Source: Laburnicola sp. R22_1
Lineage: Eukaryota; Ascomycota; Dothideomycetes; Pleosporales; Didymosphaeriaceae
Assembly (NCBI GenBank): GCA_014281115.1
Contig: JACONQ010000013.1
Location: forward strand, 858,501 to 922,500
Reading direction: 5' to 3'
DNA length: 64,000 nt
The notes under the pieces are model-generated. The model did no database searches and was not told the origin of the DNA. It saw nothing but the letters and a program-made list of their open reading frames with translations. This document shows, in pieces, positions 33,566-45,490 of the stretch; the stretch's first letter is position 1, and each line of letters begins with the position of its first letter. The position numbers and the translations under genes are program-made.

Positions 33566-33606
33566 TATGCACTAGGTAGGGCCGTGCACTAGGTAGTAAC
33601 CTATAG
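33566..33606 (-). repeat. Right terminal repeat with RIPped 17-bp doublet
   Basis: GCACTAGGTAG at 33569 and 33586; the 17-bp period survives the C-to-T changes. Confidence 0.85.
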
Positions 33607-33759
33607 TATAAGTATACCTAGAGTTTTGCCTAAGCTTTTATAAGCAATTGTTATTATTATTAAAATAGTTATATAGCTATAGTAATAAAGTTTTAAGCTT
33701 AGTAAGATAGTACGCATAATAGGGGGTTTATAATTAGACTAATAAATAGGTTTAGAGTA

Positions 33760-33915
33760 CCTAGATTAGGTATAGGGTTAGGTTAGAGTTGTATAGACTA
33801 TAGGTATAGGTTAGGTTAGATTGTACAGACCTTAGGTTAGGTTAAATTAATTATACAAGACCCTAAACCTAACCTAACCTATACCTAACCTAATTATATA
33901 AGACCCTAGCTTAAT
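33760..33915. repeat. Telomere-like inverted minisatellite
   Basis: Units of about 32 bp rich in TTAGGTTAGG/TATAGGGTTAGG on the plus strand (33765-33845) face CCTAAACCTAACC-type sequence (33860-33912). The arrangement is G-rich then C-rich, that is, inverted. It lies between the pogo relic and the Tc1/mariner element. Confidence 0.6.
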
Positions 33916-34659
33916 TTAACTTAGTTTAGTATTATTTAAAATATATTTTTAATTAATTATAATAGCAATTTATTATAGACTATAGTGGGGTGCAATAAAA
34001 AAAGTTACATAGAAAGTTACCTTTTTAAAAGTCTTATAACTTATTTAATAAATTAGCTAAAAATATAATAAATTGCTAATTTTGAAGAGAAGGTTTAGGA
34101 GGTTTTAACTATGAGTAGAGTATTAGCTAACTAAGCATAAGTCTTGGCATATATAATCTTAAACCTAAAGCTTTTTTTAACTCTATATTTAGAGCTCTAT
34201 AACTTTTTAATTAATGTTTAATTGTATTTTACATTTTAACTAGCCTTTCTAGATTTAGGATAGATTATGTAAGCAAATTTTTAAGCTAAGTCTTCTCTCT
34301 ACCTTTTTTATATTTTAGATATAACAATTTAGAATATGCTTATATAAGCACTAATTATATAATTTCTTAGTAAGCCTTTAGTTTATAATAATATCTTTCT
34401 AGATTTAAATTCTTCTCTTTTAAATTTTTAAAATGGCTCTAAAATTTACCACACTTAAATCTAACGTTGTTCTTCTTTTAAAGGCTAGAATGCCTAATTC
34501 TACTATTGCTACTACTTTAAATAAACCCTTAAAAAGTATAAAGAATACTATTTATTGTATTAAAGAGAAGGAAAAGGAGAATTATAATATAGAAATAGTT
34601 AGTAAAGGAAGAGTTTCTAAGATACCCTCTAGGGCTAAAAGAGTTATTAATAGGGATTT

Positions 34660-34946
34660 TGTTAAATAGGCTCTATAGCTAGCTATATAGACATTAATAT
34701 CTAATACTCTATATTAGCAAGTGTGAAGGGTGTACGGGATAATTGTACAAGGAAAGAAAATAATATAATAGAACTAACTTAGTATTAATTGCTTATCTCT
34801 AGAGAGGGTATAGATAGAAAGGAGAAGATCCTACGGCGTATAGGTTGCAGCGCATAGACATTATGTAATCCCTATGTAATACTATTATATAGTAATATTA
34901 CAACCTTAATACCTTTAGGTGCCCTTGTCTATATAGTGTACAGACA
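34660..34946 (-). repeat. LTR of copia element 3 (left)
   Basis: 287 bp; starts TGTTAAATAGGCTC. More RIPped than the right copy, for example CCTACGGCGTATAGG here against CTGCGGCGCATAGG there. Confidence 0.9.
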
Positions 34947-37900
34947 CTAGTAACTTTTTATTTTTAAGGTTACTATTAGTAGTTCTCTCTTTCTTTGCAC
35001 AAACTATCTACTTGCTAATATTTATCCTATCTATTTATTATTCCCCTATTTATACGTCTTCTGCTCTAGCTAGTTTATTCTAGTTAATAGAAAGATTCTA
35101 TTAAGTAACTATTTATTATACTTTGCTACTCTTTATTAGAGGCATAATTAAGCTTATTAGTAGTAGAGTAGTGGTCTAGCTAATAGCGGTTAAGGGTAAG
35201 ATTGTGTAGTTAATAATAAGATTATAGTAATAATGTGTTATTTGTATAGAGTTCTTTTTGCTTAGTTTATTTCTTATATAATAGGTAGACCTATTTGTCT
35301 TATTTATTTAGATAGTAGTGTTAGGCAATTGTGTAATGTTAGATAAAGAGAAGATAAACGCTAATAAGGGGTAGGAATTAAGGCTCTAAATAGAAGGGAG
35401 AGGTATATAAGGTGGGCTTTTCTCTCTTTATTCTTCTCTCTCTTATCCCCTACTTTAAACATCTCTCTATACGTATCTCTTCTCTTTGGCTCTTTTCTCT
35501 TTTGTTAAGCTAATTCTCTATTTTATATAGTACTAAACTGTGTTCCTTATTATATAATATCTTGTCTCTATATAATACTAACTTAGTGTAGATAATAGCG
35601 CTTGTACTAGTAGGTCTTAATTAGCTAGGCCTCTTTGACTTTAATACTACTATAGTGGCTCTTTTAGATAAAAGAATGCATATTACCCTTCTAACTAGTT
35701 CCTAAGCAAACTATATATTTATTTAGGGCATCTCTATTAATATAAGTTTTTTTATTTTTTGCTTTTTATATAGATACTAACTATAGAAAATAGGCTAAGG
35801 AGTTATATATTATATATTTGTCTTTGTATAATATTATTATTATTCTTATAGCTAGTATAGACTTATATTTGTGGGTTACTAAGCTTATTTAGTGTAAGGG
35901 CTACTTTTACGCGCTCTTTATCTAGTTGCGTAGTGTTCTTAGAGGCACTACGTACGCTTACTACTATAGTAGTAACTCTGGTCCTAGGCCCTTTACTAAG
36001 TGTTGTATAGTGGCAAACTTTTAGGGGGGATTATACAGTTCTTGCGTGTGGTAGAGCTATAATACTAGGTGTAATTATTGTATGGGATAGGAATAGATAG
36101 TAGGATAGACACTTCTAGATATTATCTATAAGTACTAGAATAAAAAACTCCTCTCTAAATAAATATATACTGTGTCTCTTCTCTTTCTATGCAAATAATA
36201 GATAAAAAAATACGCATTTTTAAGTAATATATACGTGTGGAAAGAATTAAATAAATATATTACGCGAAAGAATAGACAAATAATAAAGAAATAGTGCTAT
36301 ATAAAGGCTAGGAAGAGCTTGTGCGGACGGGCTTAAGGCGATTTACTAATGCTTTAATAGTGATTATTAAGGTGTTACTAGAAATTAAGGACTTTAGAGC
36401 CTAGTTTAGGGCCTTCTTTATATAGGTATTAGTAGGGTTATCCTTTCTATTAATCTATTTAATTTTAGAGATCTTGCGATGCTTATATATTTTGCAAAGT
36501 AATATAATATTAATTATAAGGCGCTTCTTATTTGTGGTTCCTAGTTGTATAAGGTAGTTATAGAGAGACTTCAAATCTATATAGATAACTATAAGAATTA
36601 GCGGCAGACTAAGTGTGCGTATAATCCTCTAAAGAGTTGTGTTAATAGTAATAGCATTGTTAAAGCCTCCTACTATACTATATAGCTCGCTAGAAAGAAC
36701 GCTCCTTATTACTCTCTTACACTTAGTTAAATTTTAGTGTACAATATTTACTAGGATATTAAAGTTATTACTATTACCTATATAATGCTTATTACCTAAA
36801 GTAATTAGAAATTCTAGCCATAAGCTTAGGTCCTTATTATTAGCAAATAAACTATTAGTAAAGATAAATAGCTTTATATAATAGAGATTTAATAGTATAA
36901 AGGTGAGACTACACTTACTATTATTAATTTATTATTAGATTTATTTGCGTTTAATATCTTAATATCTTTATATAAGAGTAATATAGTCTAAGTAGTAATA
37001 GATAAATTAAATACGGCTTCTGGTTGGCATATAGATGCGATGTAGGCGTCTCTCGCACGCTGCTCTATATATTTCTACATAGCATTCTTATCCTCTAGGT
37101 TAATTATGCGAAGGCCCTTTGCTTAGCCTTTTTATATAAGAACTATAGTGTTATGTATAAGCCAAATTCTTCTACTATTAAACTTAATAGGTTAGTTCTT
37201 AGTAAGGACAGTCTTATCCTTTATATAAAAGGCTACTTTCTTTAGCTCTTCTTCTTCTCTTTGTGCGAAGTTCTTATTAATAATACTAAGAGTATTATTT
37301 ATCTAAAGGCTAGTAATCCTAAAGGTGTGCTCTTCTTTATTAGTAATAAGTAGATATGGGTTTTATAACAAAGTCTTTATACTAAGTCTCTCTTTATAGT
37401 AGTTATAGTAGGTCTTAAACTAGTAAAGACCTAATTTAGCTGCACTATAGAGTAATTATATAATGCGGAAGATTGTGTCTTATAGAAAGTTTATGCGCAG
37501 TTTCTTAGGTAGTCTAGTATAAAGTATGTGATTTAGTTTGTTAGTAGACTAAATATAGGCCTAGGTAATATTTTGTAGTTTAAAATATATTTTGTATATT
37601 GCCTAAAAGCTTACTTCTAACGTAAGGAGTAGGCGCTAGCTTATTCTTTAGATAGTAGGTAATTAGGTAAGAATTTTATCCTTCTCCTTATTAGAGTGGC
37701 TAGTAAACACAAGGCGGGATTTTTTGTATAGTTAAGTAGTCTTGCCCTTAACTTTTTATATAAGGCGGAGGTTAAAGATTCTGCCCTTATGCTTAGATAG
37801 ATTAAAGAGAAGAATCTTAAATATACTATTAGTAATTAGAGCGTTTATCTCTGTATAGTCTGACTCTTTAAAAGGTGCTCTAGATATTATAATTATACTG

Positions 37901-40900
37901 TCCGCACAAAGCTTTAGAGACAGTTTCTAATTACTTATCTTATTTTAGAAAAGGAATATAGTATCCTTTCTTAGACAGTCTCTTTTTCTCTTCTCTAGAG
38001 GATTTCTTTGCATAGAGGCCATATTATTTGCTTTATATAATAGTAGGAAAGTGTAATCTTTTTTATAATAGTATAGCTTAACTTGCGTATAGCGAAACTT
38101 TACTAGACTATTCCCTAGATTAAGGATTATATCTCTATCCTTAATGCCCTTAATCTTATACAGGCCTATCTATCCACCTTTTTCTCTCTAGACTATAACT
38201 TTAGATCGAAGTGGAAGCTTAAGGACTTTGTGCACTACTAATAGACTATTATAGGTATTTAGCGCATAATTAATATTAGTCTTATCTCTTTCCTTTTATA
38301 ATATCTCTATTACCTTTTGTACTGCATTTGTATATGCGATAATATTAAGTAATAGGGGAGAATCTATACTAATTTTAGAATATGCGCCAAAGACTAGTAG
38401 TGTAGGTACAAGACTATTTAGATCTATAGTGTTATTAATAGCTTTAATAGCTATTTAGAGGATGTCCTTCTTATCTATACAATTTTCTAGTTTAGCCTTA
38501 AGAATATTAAAGGCTCTGTGGAGAGGTGCGTGCAAATGCTTAACCTTCCCTATTATCTGATATGCTTCTATAGGCATCTGCCTATAGGTTGTGCTAATAA
38601 TTGTTGCGTAGTTTCTAAACTTATTTCATATAAAGTTTGTATCTAGGTTATGTATAATATAGTTAGATAGACCTTAGTAGATATTAATTTAGCATCTACA
38701 GAGGGCTTCCTACGTATCTTATGCGGATATTAATTTTAAGAAGATTATAGCTTAAAATAATGTGTCTATATCTATAATATATAGTGCGTCTTTAGTTCTA
38801 ATACATATAATATTAATAATAATCTTATAGTTAAAGTGAATATTATTATTAATAGTAAACTTAAAGTAACATGGGACTTATTTGTACAATTAATAGTAGT
38901 GGCAAAACTTCTAAATTTTATTTAGTATAGTGGCATCTACTTTATGGCTAGCATTAGTAAGCATCTTCTAAAGTCTTTCTATACAGAGGTGTCTAAATCG
39001 TTAATAAAGGCGGTAGAGTTCTTATTTAGTAAAGAAAGACACAGTTTCTTCCTTACTAATATTAAAGAAAGGGTATCCCTATTTGCGTATAATAGGTATA
39101 GTTATGCCGTTCTTTTATATAATAATATCTAGAATATTGTTAAAGTAGGCACCCAGCTTGTTAGCATCTGCTAGTAATAGCAGGAATAGTGTTAGAGTGT
39201 CTAGAATATAGTAGATAACTATTCCTATTAAATTTGTAATTTGTATAGTTCCTAGAGATTCTTATAAGTTCTAACCTCTAAAGCTAATATTAGTGTTGCT
39301 AAGTGTCTAATTAATCTTTATATAGAGGTTCTCTTATATATATGCCTCTAGCTATACTTTGCTAATAGTAAAAATTCTTACTATATCTATATTCTATAGT
39401 TTACCTTAGTATATTATATAGTATTAATCTTTAAGGATAAACTATTTTATACACTCCTCTGGCTCTATCTTATAGATATATTCGCTAGTTATATAGTAAA
39501 GATAAGCAGTAGTAGTTACGTAGAATACTTAATTGTTACCATCTTTATTATCTTTACTCTACTCCTCTTCTTTATATAAAGTAGGTTTCTTATTATTATA
39601 CCTTTCTATATTCTAAATATAGGACTAAATAGTTTTGTATAAAGGCGTTTTATTATTATGCTCTTTATAAAAGGTAATATACTACCTTATTACGCGGGTA
39701 CGCTTATTGCGTGAATAGTTAGAAGACTAATAACCTTCCTTATAGTACACAAAACACTTCTTTAGTCTAATATAAATATTGTTTAATTAGGATCTAAATC
39801 GCGATAATAATAGTATAAATCGTCCACAAAATCCTTGTTTGCAAGGGGCTAGTAGTCTGTCTCTTTATATAAGAAAGTTGTATTTGCAATTAGTATAGTA
39901 TATATTAACCTCTTATAGGTACTAATTAGATTGGCGATTAATTGTAACTTAGATTAATGCATAGAGATTAGTAAATAGAGCTTTATAAGTAGGCTTAGGG
40001 GTAAATATAGTCTACTCTAGTTCTAAGTGTCTATAGCATACTTATATAATAGTAGTATAGAGAGGAATTTCCCTAGTAAAGTCCACACCTAATACTCTCT
40101 ATGTAAGGGTGAGCCTATTAATTATTACCTCTAAAACTTCGTACAGACTCTTATTAGGATTCTTGCGCTAGTATTATGCAAAAGTTATTATAGTTTAGTC
40201 TATCTAATACTAGTTATAGTTAATAGTAGTATTAAAGTAACTATTAAGTACTTTGTATAAGCACTTTTATAATTGTTTAGAGTAGATAGTATAGAGGTAA
40301 TACTGTGCTATATAGCTAGTAAGGATATCTAGAAAAATATCTAGGTATTAATTCTTAGTAATATCTAGGCGTCTGTATAGATCTATAAAAATCCTAGTCT
40401 TGTCTACTAAAATATTATATAGAGCTCTAGTATAGTTATTATCTTTGTTCTATACCTTTTAAAATTAGATTATCTTATTAGCTAGAATTCTTTAAGGAGG
40501 TAGGTTGTGCTTAGGCGAAAGTTTATATAGGTTAAATTATAGCATAGACTTAGTCTATATAAATTAGTATAGTGCCTATAATTTATATTTAACTAGTAGT
40601 GGTTCTATTCTATACAGCGTTTAATAATTATAAGTAGGTAGATAGAATAGTAGTTAGGTACTATGTGCAAAGAGTAGTGGGTTATTTAGTTATTTATATA
40701 AATAGGATTATCCTTAGTACTTATACAAAGGTTCTCTTAAAATGTCTATAGAGACCTATAGCTATATAGGTGCCTATAGTAGCAGCAGCTTACTCTATTT
40801 GGATTTGTGCAACAGCCTAACTAGCTTAGATATCTTTAAGATTAGCCTTAGTGTTTATATATAAGGAGTTAAGTGGACTAGTAAAAGTAGTAGTGTATAA

Positions 40901-41757
40901 GTAATATCTATATTACCTTAGACTACTTTATATAGTTTGCTAGCACTTATGGCTCTAGCGACTATTCTTAGTGTAATGCCCTTTTCTCCTAGGACTATAA
41001 TAAGCTCTCTCCTAAATGCACAGTTTAACTTTAAAAAATAGTGTTCTTCCTATCCTTTAAAGTCTTTCTAAAATAATTCTAAGAAAGCTATCCCATTTTA
41101 GTATAACGCATAATAATTAGCAATAGTACATACTACGTATAATTACATTTTTAATAGAGAGGGATTGTCTACTATACTAATCTTATCCTTCTAGTACTTA
41201 GGTCTTGTTCTCTTACACAGTATTGCCTCTAATATTTCTATTCCTTTAGTATACTTATTATACAGTTTAGCATATTTAGGCACATTAGTGTTATCTTATA
41301 AGGTGAAAGTAGTAAAGGTGGGGACTTTATATAAAGCAGTAGTAGGAGTAGTTATTACATAACTAGTTTATTTAATAGGTTAGTTATATAGAGGGTTGCA
41401 CTTTATTAGGATATATTATTATCTAACTATATGTTTATATAGTTACTAGTAGTGTGCTTAGTATACTATCTTCTCTTAAATCTTATATAGTAGCGATATC
41501 TACTTACTAACTTAATAAAAAAAGTTAATCTACTATTCCTATAAATAAGAATAGATTTTGTATGTCTTGTATAATCGCTTTCTTTATTTTATATAGCAGC
41601 GATAGTTACTCACTAACTTTATAAAGATTTAATCTGCTATTCTCTTATGTATAGAGGATAGAGTATAATAAAACAAATTATATAGCTAATAACAACTTAT
41701 ACAATCCATCTTCACTCTTACTAATTTGTAGTTAAGAGTTAGTTAACCACTAATTAG
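34947..41757 (-). pseudogene. Copia 3 internal region, gag-pol relics only
   Basis: No frame stays open for more than about 60 codons. The two minus-strand stretches listed for the element (near 38945-39060 and 37660-37770) are the only parts I can place with fair confidence. Left of 37000 should be the reverse transcriptase core and RNase H, and right of 39100 integrase-upstream and gag sequence, by position. Density of TAG/TAA on the coding strand fits exhaustive RIP. Confidence 0.6.
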
Positions 41758-42044
41758 TATTAAATAGGCTCTATAGCTAGCTATATAGACATTAATATCT
41801 AATACTCTATATTAGTAAGTGTAGAGAGTATACAGGATAATTGTATAAAGAAAGAAAATAACATAATAGAACTAACTTAGTATTAATTACTTATCTCTAA
41901 AAAGGGTTCAGATAGAAAGGAGAAGATTCTGCGGCGCATAGGCCGCGGCGCACGGGCATTACGTAATCTCTATATAATGCCATTATGCGGCGATATTAAA
42001 ACCTCAACACCCTTAGGTGCCCTTGCCTATACAGTGTACAGATA
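41758..42044 (-). repeat. LTR of copia element 3 (right)
   Basis: 287 bp, same length as the left copy. It retains several CpG-containing blocks near 41930-41960. Confidence 0.9.
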
Positions 42045-43262
42045 GATTTAATTAAAGTCCTAAGAAAGAAAATAAAAGATTATTATTAGAAAATAATCTA
42101 GGAGTAGCTAAAAGAACTTTACAGTACTTCTTAAAAGAGGAGGGTTATTCTTTTAATAAGGCTACTAAAAAGCCTTTATTAAATAAGTAAAAAGCTAATA
42201 ATAGATTATTATTTACTAAAGAAAGAGTTAAAAATATAGAAAATATAGACCTTTCTAAAGTTATATTTTCTGATGAGTTAGCAATACAAAGGGGGCATGG
42301 TAGTAGGGATGAATACTATTAAAAGAAAGGAAATAGTAAAGTTAGGAAAGAAATGATTTCTACTAAAAATTCTAGTAAGTATTTTAAAATTCTACCTAAC
42401 TTAAAAAATCTTTCTTTTAATTCTCTATTGTTTTATAATTTTATTGTTTTAATAACTATTATACTAATTTAATAATAGCTCGCGATAATACTATTTAAAT
42501 CTAGAGAGCAATTTGGATAGGTAGTAGATCTAGATTAGAGTTTATTAAAACTCCTAATCAGTCTACTAGCTTTACTAATAAGGATTATATAAATAAAATC
42601 CTTATACCTATATTTAAATCTATAGTTAAAAGGGGTAAGTCCTTATATACTCTTTTTATCTCTTTTTTAATTTTTAATATAATATATATGACTATATATT
42701 ATATTATAAATAATTTATAAGGTTTTATATATTAATACTAGTCTAGGGTGGCAATTTTAATAAGATAACGCCAAAATCCATAAAACTAAATTAGTTTTGG
42801 ATTTCTTTGAAAAAGAGAAAACTAATCCCTTTCACCATCCCCCCTATAGTCCCGATCTTGCCCCTATTAAAAACGTCTGGAGTCTACTAAAATATAGGCT
42901 AAATAAGAGATATAATACTACTTTAGGGGTAGGTAAAATTGAGGCTAGTATTAAGGCTTTTGAAAAGACTATACTAGAGAAGTGGGCTTTAATTCCCCAA
43001 AGAATATAGATAATTGTATATTATCTTTACCTGGGCGTTATAACACTGTTATAGAGGCTAAAGGGTATTATACTAAGTATTAGTAATATATTATATATTA
43101 CTTTATTACTATTTTATTAGTATTTAATATTATTACTAAACTATTAAATACTAACTAATATAGATAATAACCCTATAATATAAAACCATAGAACTATTTT
43201 ATAGACCTAAATCTATACTATACTAAGATAATAACTATTTCTATAAATTAATTAAAAAGTTA

Positions 43263-43375
43263 TGTGGCGTTATTTTATCTACCTAGGGGTAGGACGACAA
43301 AGGCTTTCATCTCAAATAACATGACAAAAAAAAGCAGAGCCCTCTGCTTAGTAATTAAAAAAGGCGTAAAAGGTG
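43263..43375 (+). repeat. R repeat copy
   Basis: GTGGCGTTATTTTATC, CTACCTAGGGGTAGGA, AAAGGCTTTCATCTCAAATA, GCAGAGCCCTCTGCTTAGTA, AAAAAAGGCGTAAAAGGTGA. Best preserved copy. Confidence 0.75.
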
Positions 43376-43799
43376 ATGATAAATAAAAGTAAAAAGTTAT
43401 ATTACTCTAAAGTTAGAGATTTTTCTTATTCCTATTTTACTTCTAAATTATATTCACTAATAGCTAAATAAGTATAAACTAGAACTATAACTTTATAGGC
43501 CTTAATACTCTAGTTAAAAGTAAATTTCCCTTATTATAATAGGCCTTATAATAAAGAATATATTTAAGTTTAAAGATGTAGACCTTTTTATGCTAGTAGA
43601 CTTAGTCTTTTTCTAGAGGTCTTTTTATATATAGTTTTATAAATACTATATATATATATAATATAAAGAGTACCCGTAACCTATAATAATAGTACTACTA
43701 ATATTAATCTATAATCTATAAAGTAATAGACGCTTTAGCCTAATTAAAAAAGTAAAACTTATTTACTGAATTATATACGCTATACTATATATAAATATA

Positions 43800-43830
<31 letters not shown>

Positions 43831-44400
43831 CTCTATTATATAGTTAGAGTAATCCTATAATATTATATTAGTAATAAGTATTAGTAATTCTAATACTATA
43901 GACTTTTTAATATTAATTTTAGTGCACCTATATTAAATAGTTTAATAGAATAATAATAATCATATATAATCTAGTGCCTATACATAAGCTAAAATATACT
44001 ATGTATTATATTAAATATTACTTAATTACTAGTTTCTTAATAGATTACTATAATTCCTTAAATCTAAGATAATTAAACATAATAGGAGTAAATATATACT
44101 AAAAATTTATAGAGAGATTAGAAAAAGATATATTGTACTATATATAAGTATTAGCTAATTCTGTATCCTAGATAAAAAGTTATACTCTTCTAAAGTTAGA
44201 GTTTTTTTACCCCTATTTTACCCCTACATTACTTTTACCCTAGACTAACTAAGCGCTTACTAATAGCCTAAGCATAATCCCCTAAACCTTCTCTTTAAAA
44301 TAATATATTTGTTATATTTTTAGCTAACCTAATAAGGAAGCTATAAGACTTTAGAAAAGATAACCTTTTAAGTAACTTTTTTTTATTGCACTCTACTGTA

Positions 44401-45057
44401 TTATATAAGTAGTAATAGATTTTAAAGTCTCCTTAAGTATAGAATAGTCTTTCTAGTTATAGAGTGCTAAACTCTAGTTATAATAAACTAGTATTAGTAG
44501 GCACTACTTACTCTAATATATTAGTAACTAGTAATAATAGGAATCTTCTTAACTATTTTATATAAACTATTTAGGGGCTTTTATAAAGACTTTTCCTTTA
44601 ATAAATTTTTAGAGTAGCTGCCTTTAAAAGCTGCGCAAGTAAACACTAACTTAGGACCTATTTTACTCTAGATTACTTCTTTATATAAGAAGTAATTTAA
44701 ATATTAAAGAATAAATAGTAGAGTAATATAGGATATAATAAGAAGTAACTAAGTATATTTAGTAATAGTAGTAGATAAGACAAATCGCTATAGGGTAAAG
44801 ATCCCCTGCACGCGATATTATATACTAGGGGTTATCTAACCTCGCTAATCTTAGTATATACCTAGGTTTTATAATAGTGTTCGCGTGTTTAGAAATTATA
44901 AAAATAGGTTAATTAAGCTTGTCTATAATGCCTATATTAAAAGAGTACTAAGAAGTTTAAACTTAAAAGTAGTAGAAGCGTTTTAGAAACTCTACTTTCT
45001 TTAAAGAAGCTTATTAAGAATAAAGGTAAAGCTTCTCTATAAAGAATTAAGCGCTTT
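44401..45057. other. AT-rich relic, probably the upstream part of a copia pol gene
   Basis: No clear motif. By position it should encode reverse transcriptase of the relic that follows, but stops are too dense to confirm. Confidence 0.35.
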
Positions 45058-45206
45058 TAGAAGTATATAGGCTTAGTTCTTTATACTACTATTATACTCT
45101 ATCTAAATATTATATTTATAGTTTTAAAGCTTTTACACTTTCTTACTAATTTAAGTAAATAATATTTCACTATAATAGAATATATAATTGTCTATCTATA
45201 TATAGT

Positions 45207-45320
45207 GTTAATTTATCTACCTAGGGGTAGAATAATAAAGGCTTTTATCTTAAATAACATAATAATAAAAAATACAGAGCCTTCTACTTAGTAATTAAAA
45301 AGAGTGTAAAAAGGGAATTA
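45207..45320 (+). repeat. R repeat copy
   Basis: GTGTTAATTTATCTACC onward; RIPped. It interrupts the copia pol reading at 45206. Confidence 0.7.
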
Positions 45321-45369
45321 TATCTATCTATATAGAACACGCTAGTAGACTATTTAATATAGCTTATAT

Positions 45370-45490
45370 GTGGCGTTATTTTATCTACCTAGGGGTAGGA
45401 TAACAAAGGCTTTCATCTTAAATAATATAATAAAAATAGCAGAGCCTCCTACTTAGTAATTAAAAAAGGCGTAAAAAGGTGATAATAAAA
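45370..45490 (+). repeat. R repeat copy
   Basis: GTGGCGTTATTTTATC onward, 163 bp after the previous copy and in the same orientation. Confidence 0.72.

Larger units (their letters stand above)
30576..33606 (+). mobile_element. Heavily RIPped pogo-like element with a MITE-like insert
   Basis: TA at 30574-30575 and 33607-33608. Ends carry the CCACCTCGTGCACGG doublet at 30586/30603, and its RIPped inverse GCACTAGGTAG at 33569/33586. It belongs to the same family as 57565-59620, since the transposase and 3' region align. 912 bp near the right end are a later insertion. Confidence 0.85.
34660..42044 (-). mobile_element. Ty1/copia retrotransposon 3 (7.39 kb), heavily RIPped
   Basis: Two 287-bp LTRs (34660-34946, 41758-42044) start TGTTAAATAGG, ending GTGTACAGACA or its RIPped form. 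Perfect 5-bp duplication GATTT (34655-34659, 42045-42049). Minus-strand remnants give the order: a pre-integrase-like LYRLY*RFRH…KMLTNA near 38945-39060, and a reverse-transcriptase-side stretch FNLRLI*KVKGKTT…KKSRLV near 37660-37770. This is right-to-left copia order. Confidence 0.85.
34433..43083 (+). pseudogene. Tc1/mariner transposase, split by copia 3 and RIP-inactivated
   Basis: The N-terminus, MALKFTTLKSNVVLLLKARM with IATTLNKPLKSIKNTI, is the Tc1 helix-turn-helix (34433-34655). After the insertion, GVAKRTLQYFLKEEGYSFNK, then KVIFSDELAIQRGHGS (first Asp), DNAKIHKTKLVLDF (second Asp) and HHPPYSPDLAPIKNVWSLLK follow. In the last, the third acidic residue, Glu in the usual PIENVW, is Lys. 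The C-terminus LPGRYNTVIEAKGYYTKY ends at TAG 43081-43083. Stops and a one-base frameshift near 43010 are present. A GTAAGT at 42635 with a TAG at 42741 could be an intron, but the frames do not join well. Confidence 0.82.
33983..44398 (+). mobile_element. Tc1/mariner element with long inverted ends, split by copia 3
   Basis: TA at 33981-33982 and 44399-44400. The ends start (C/T)AGTRGRGTGCAATAAA and stay similar as inverted repeats for roughly 150 bp, including GAGAAGGTTTAGG blocks at about 34087 and 44290. The transposase is on the plus strand and is interrupted by a 7.4-kb copia element. An R repeat and other AT-rich matter sit at 43255-44215, so this element has taken more than one insertion. 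Confidence 0.8.

Noticed and set aside
42635..42741. GTAAGT…TAG intron in the Tc1/mariner transposase
   Set aside because: The splice signals exist, but joining the flanks does not restore the frame that continues into DNAKIHKT, and the region is heavily mutated.
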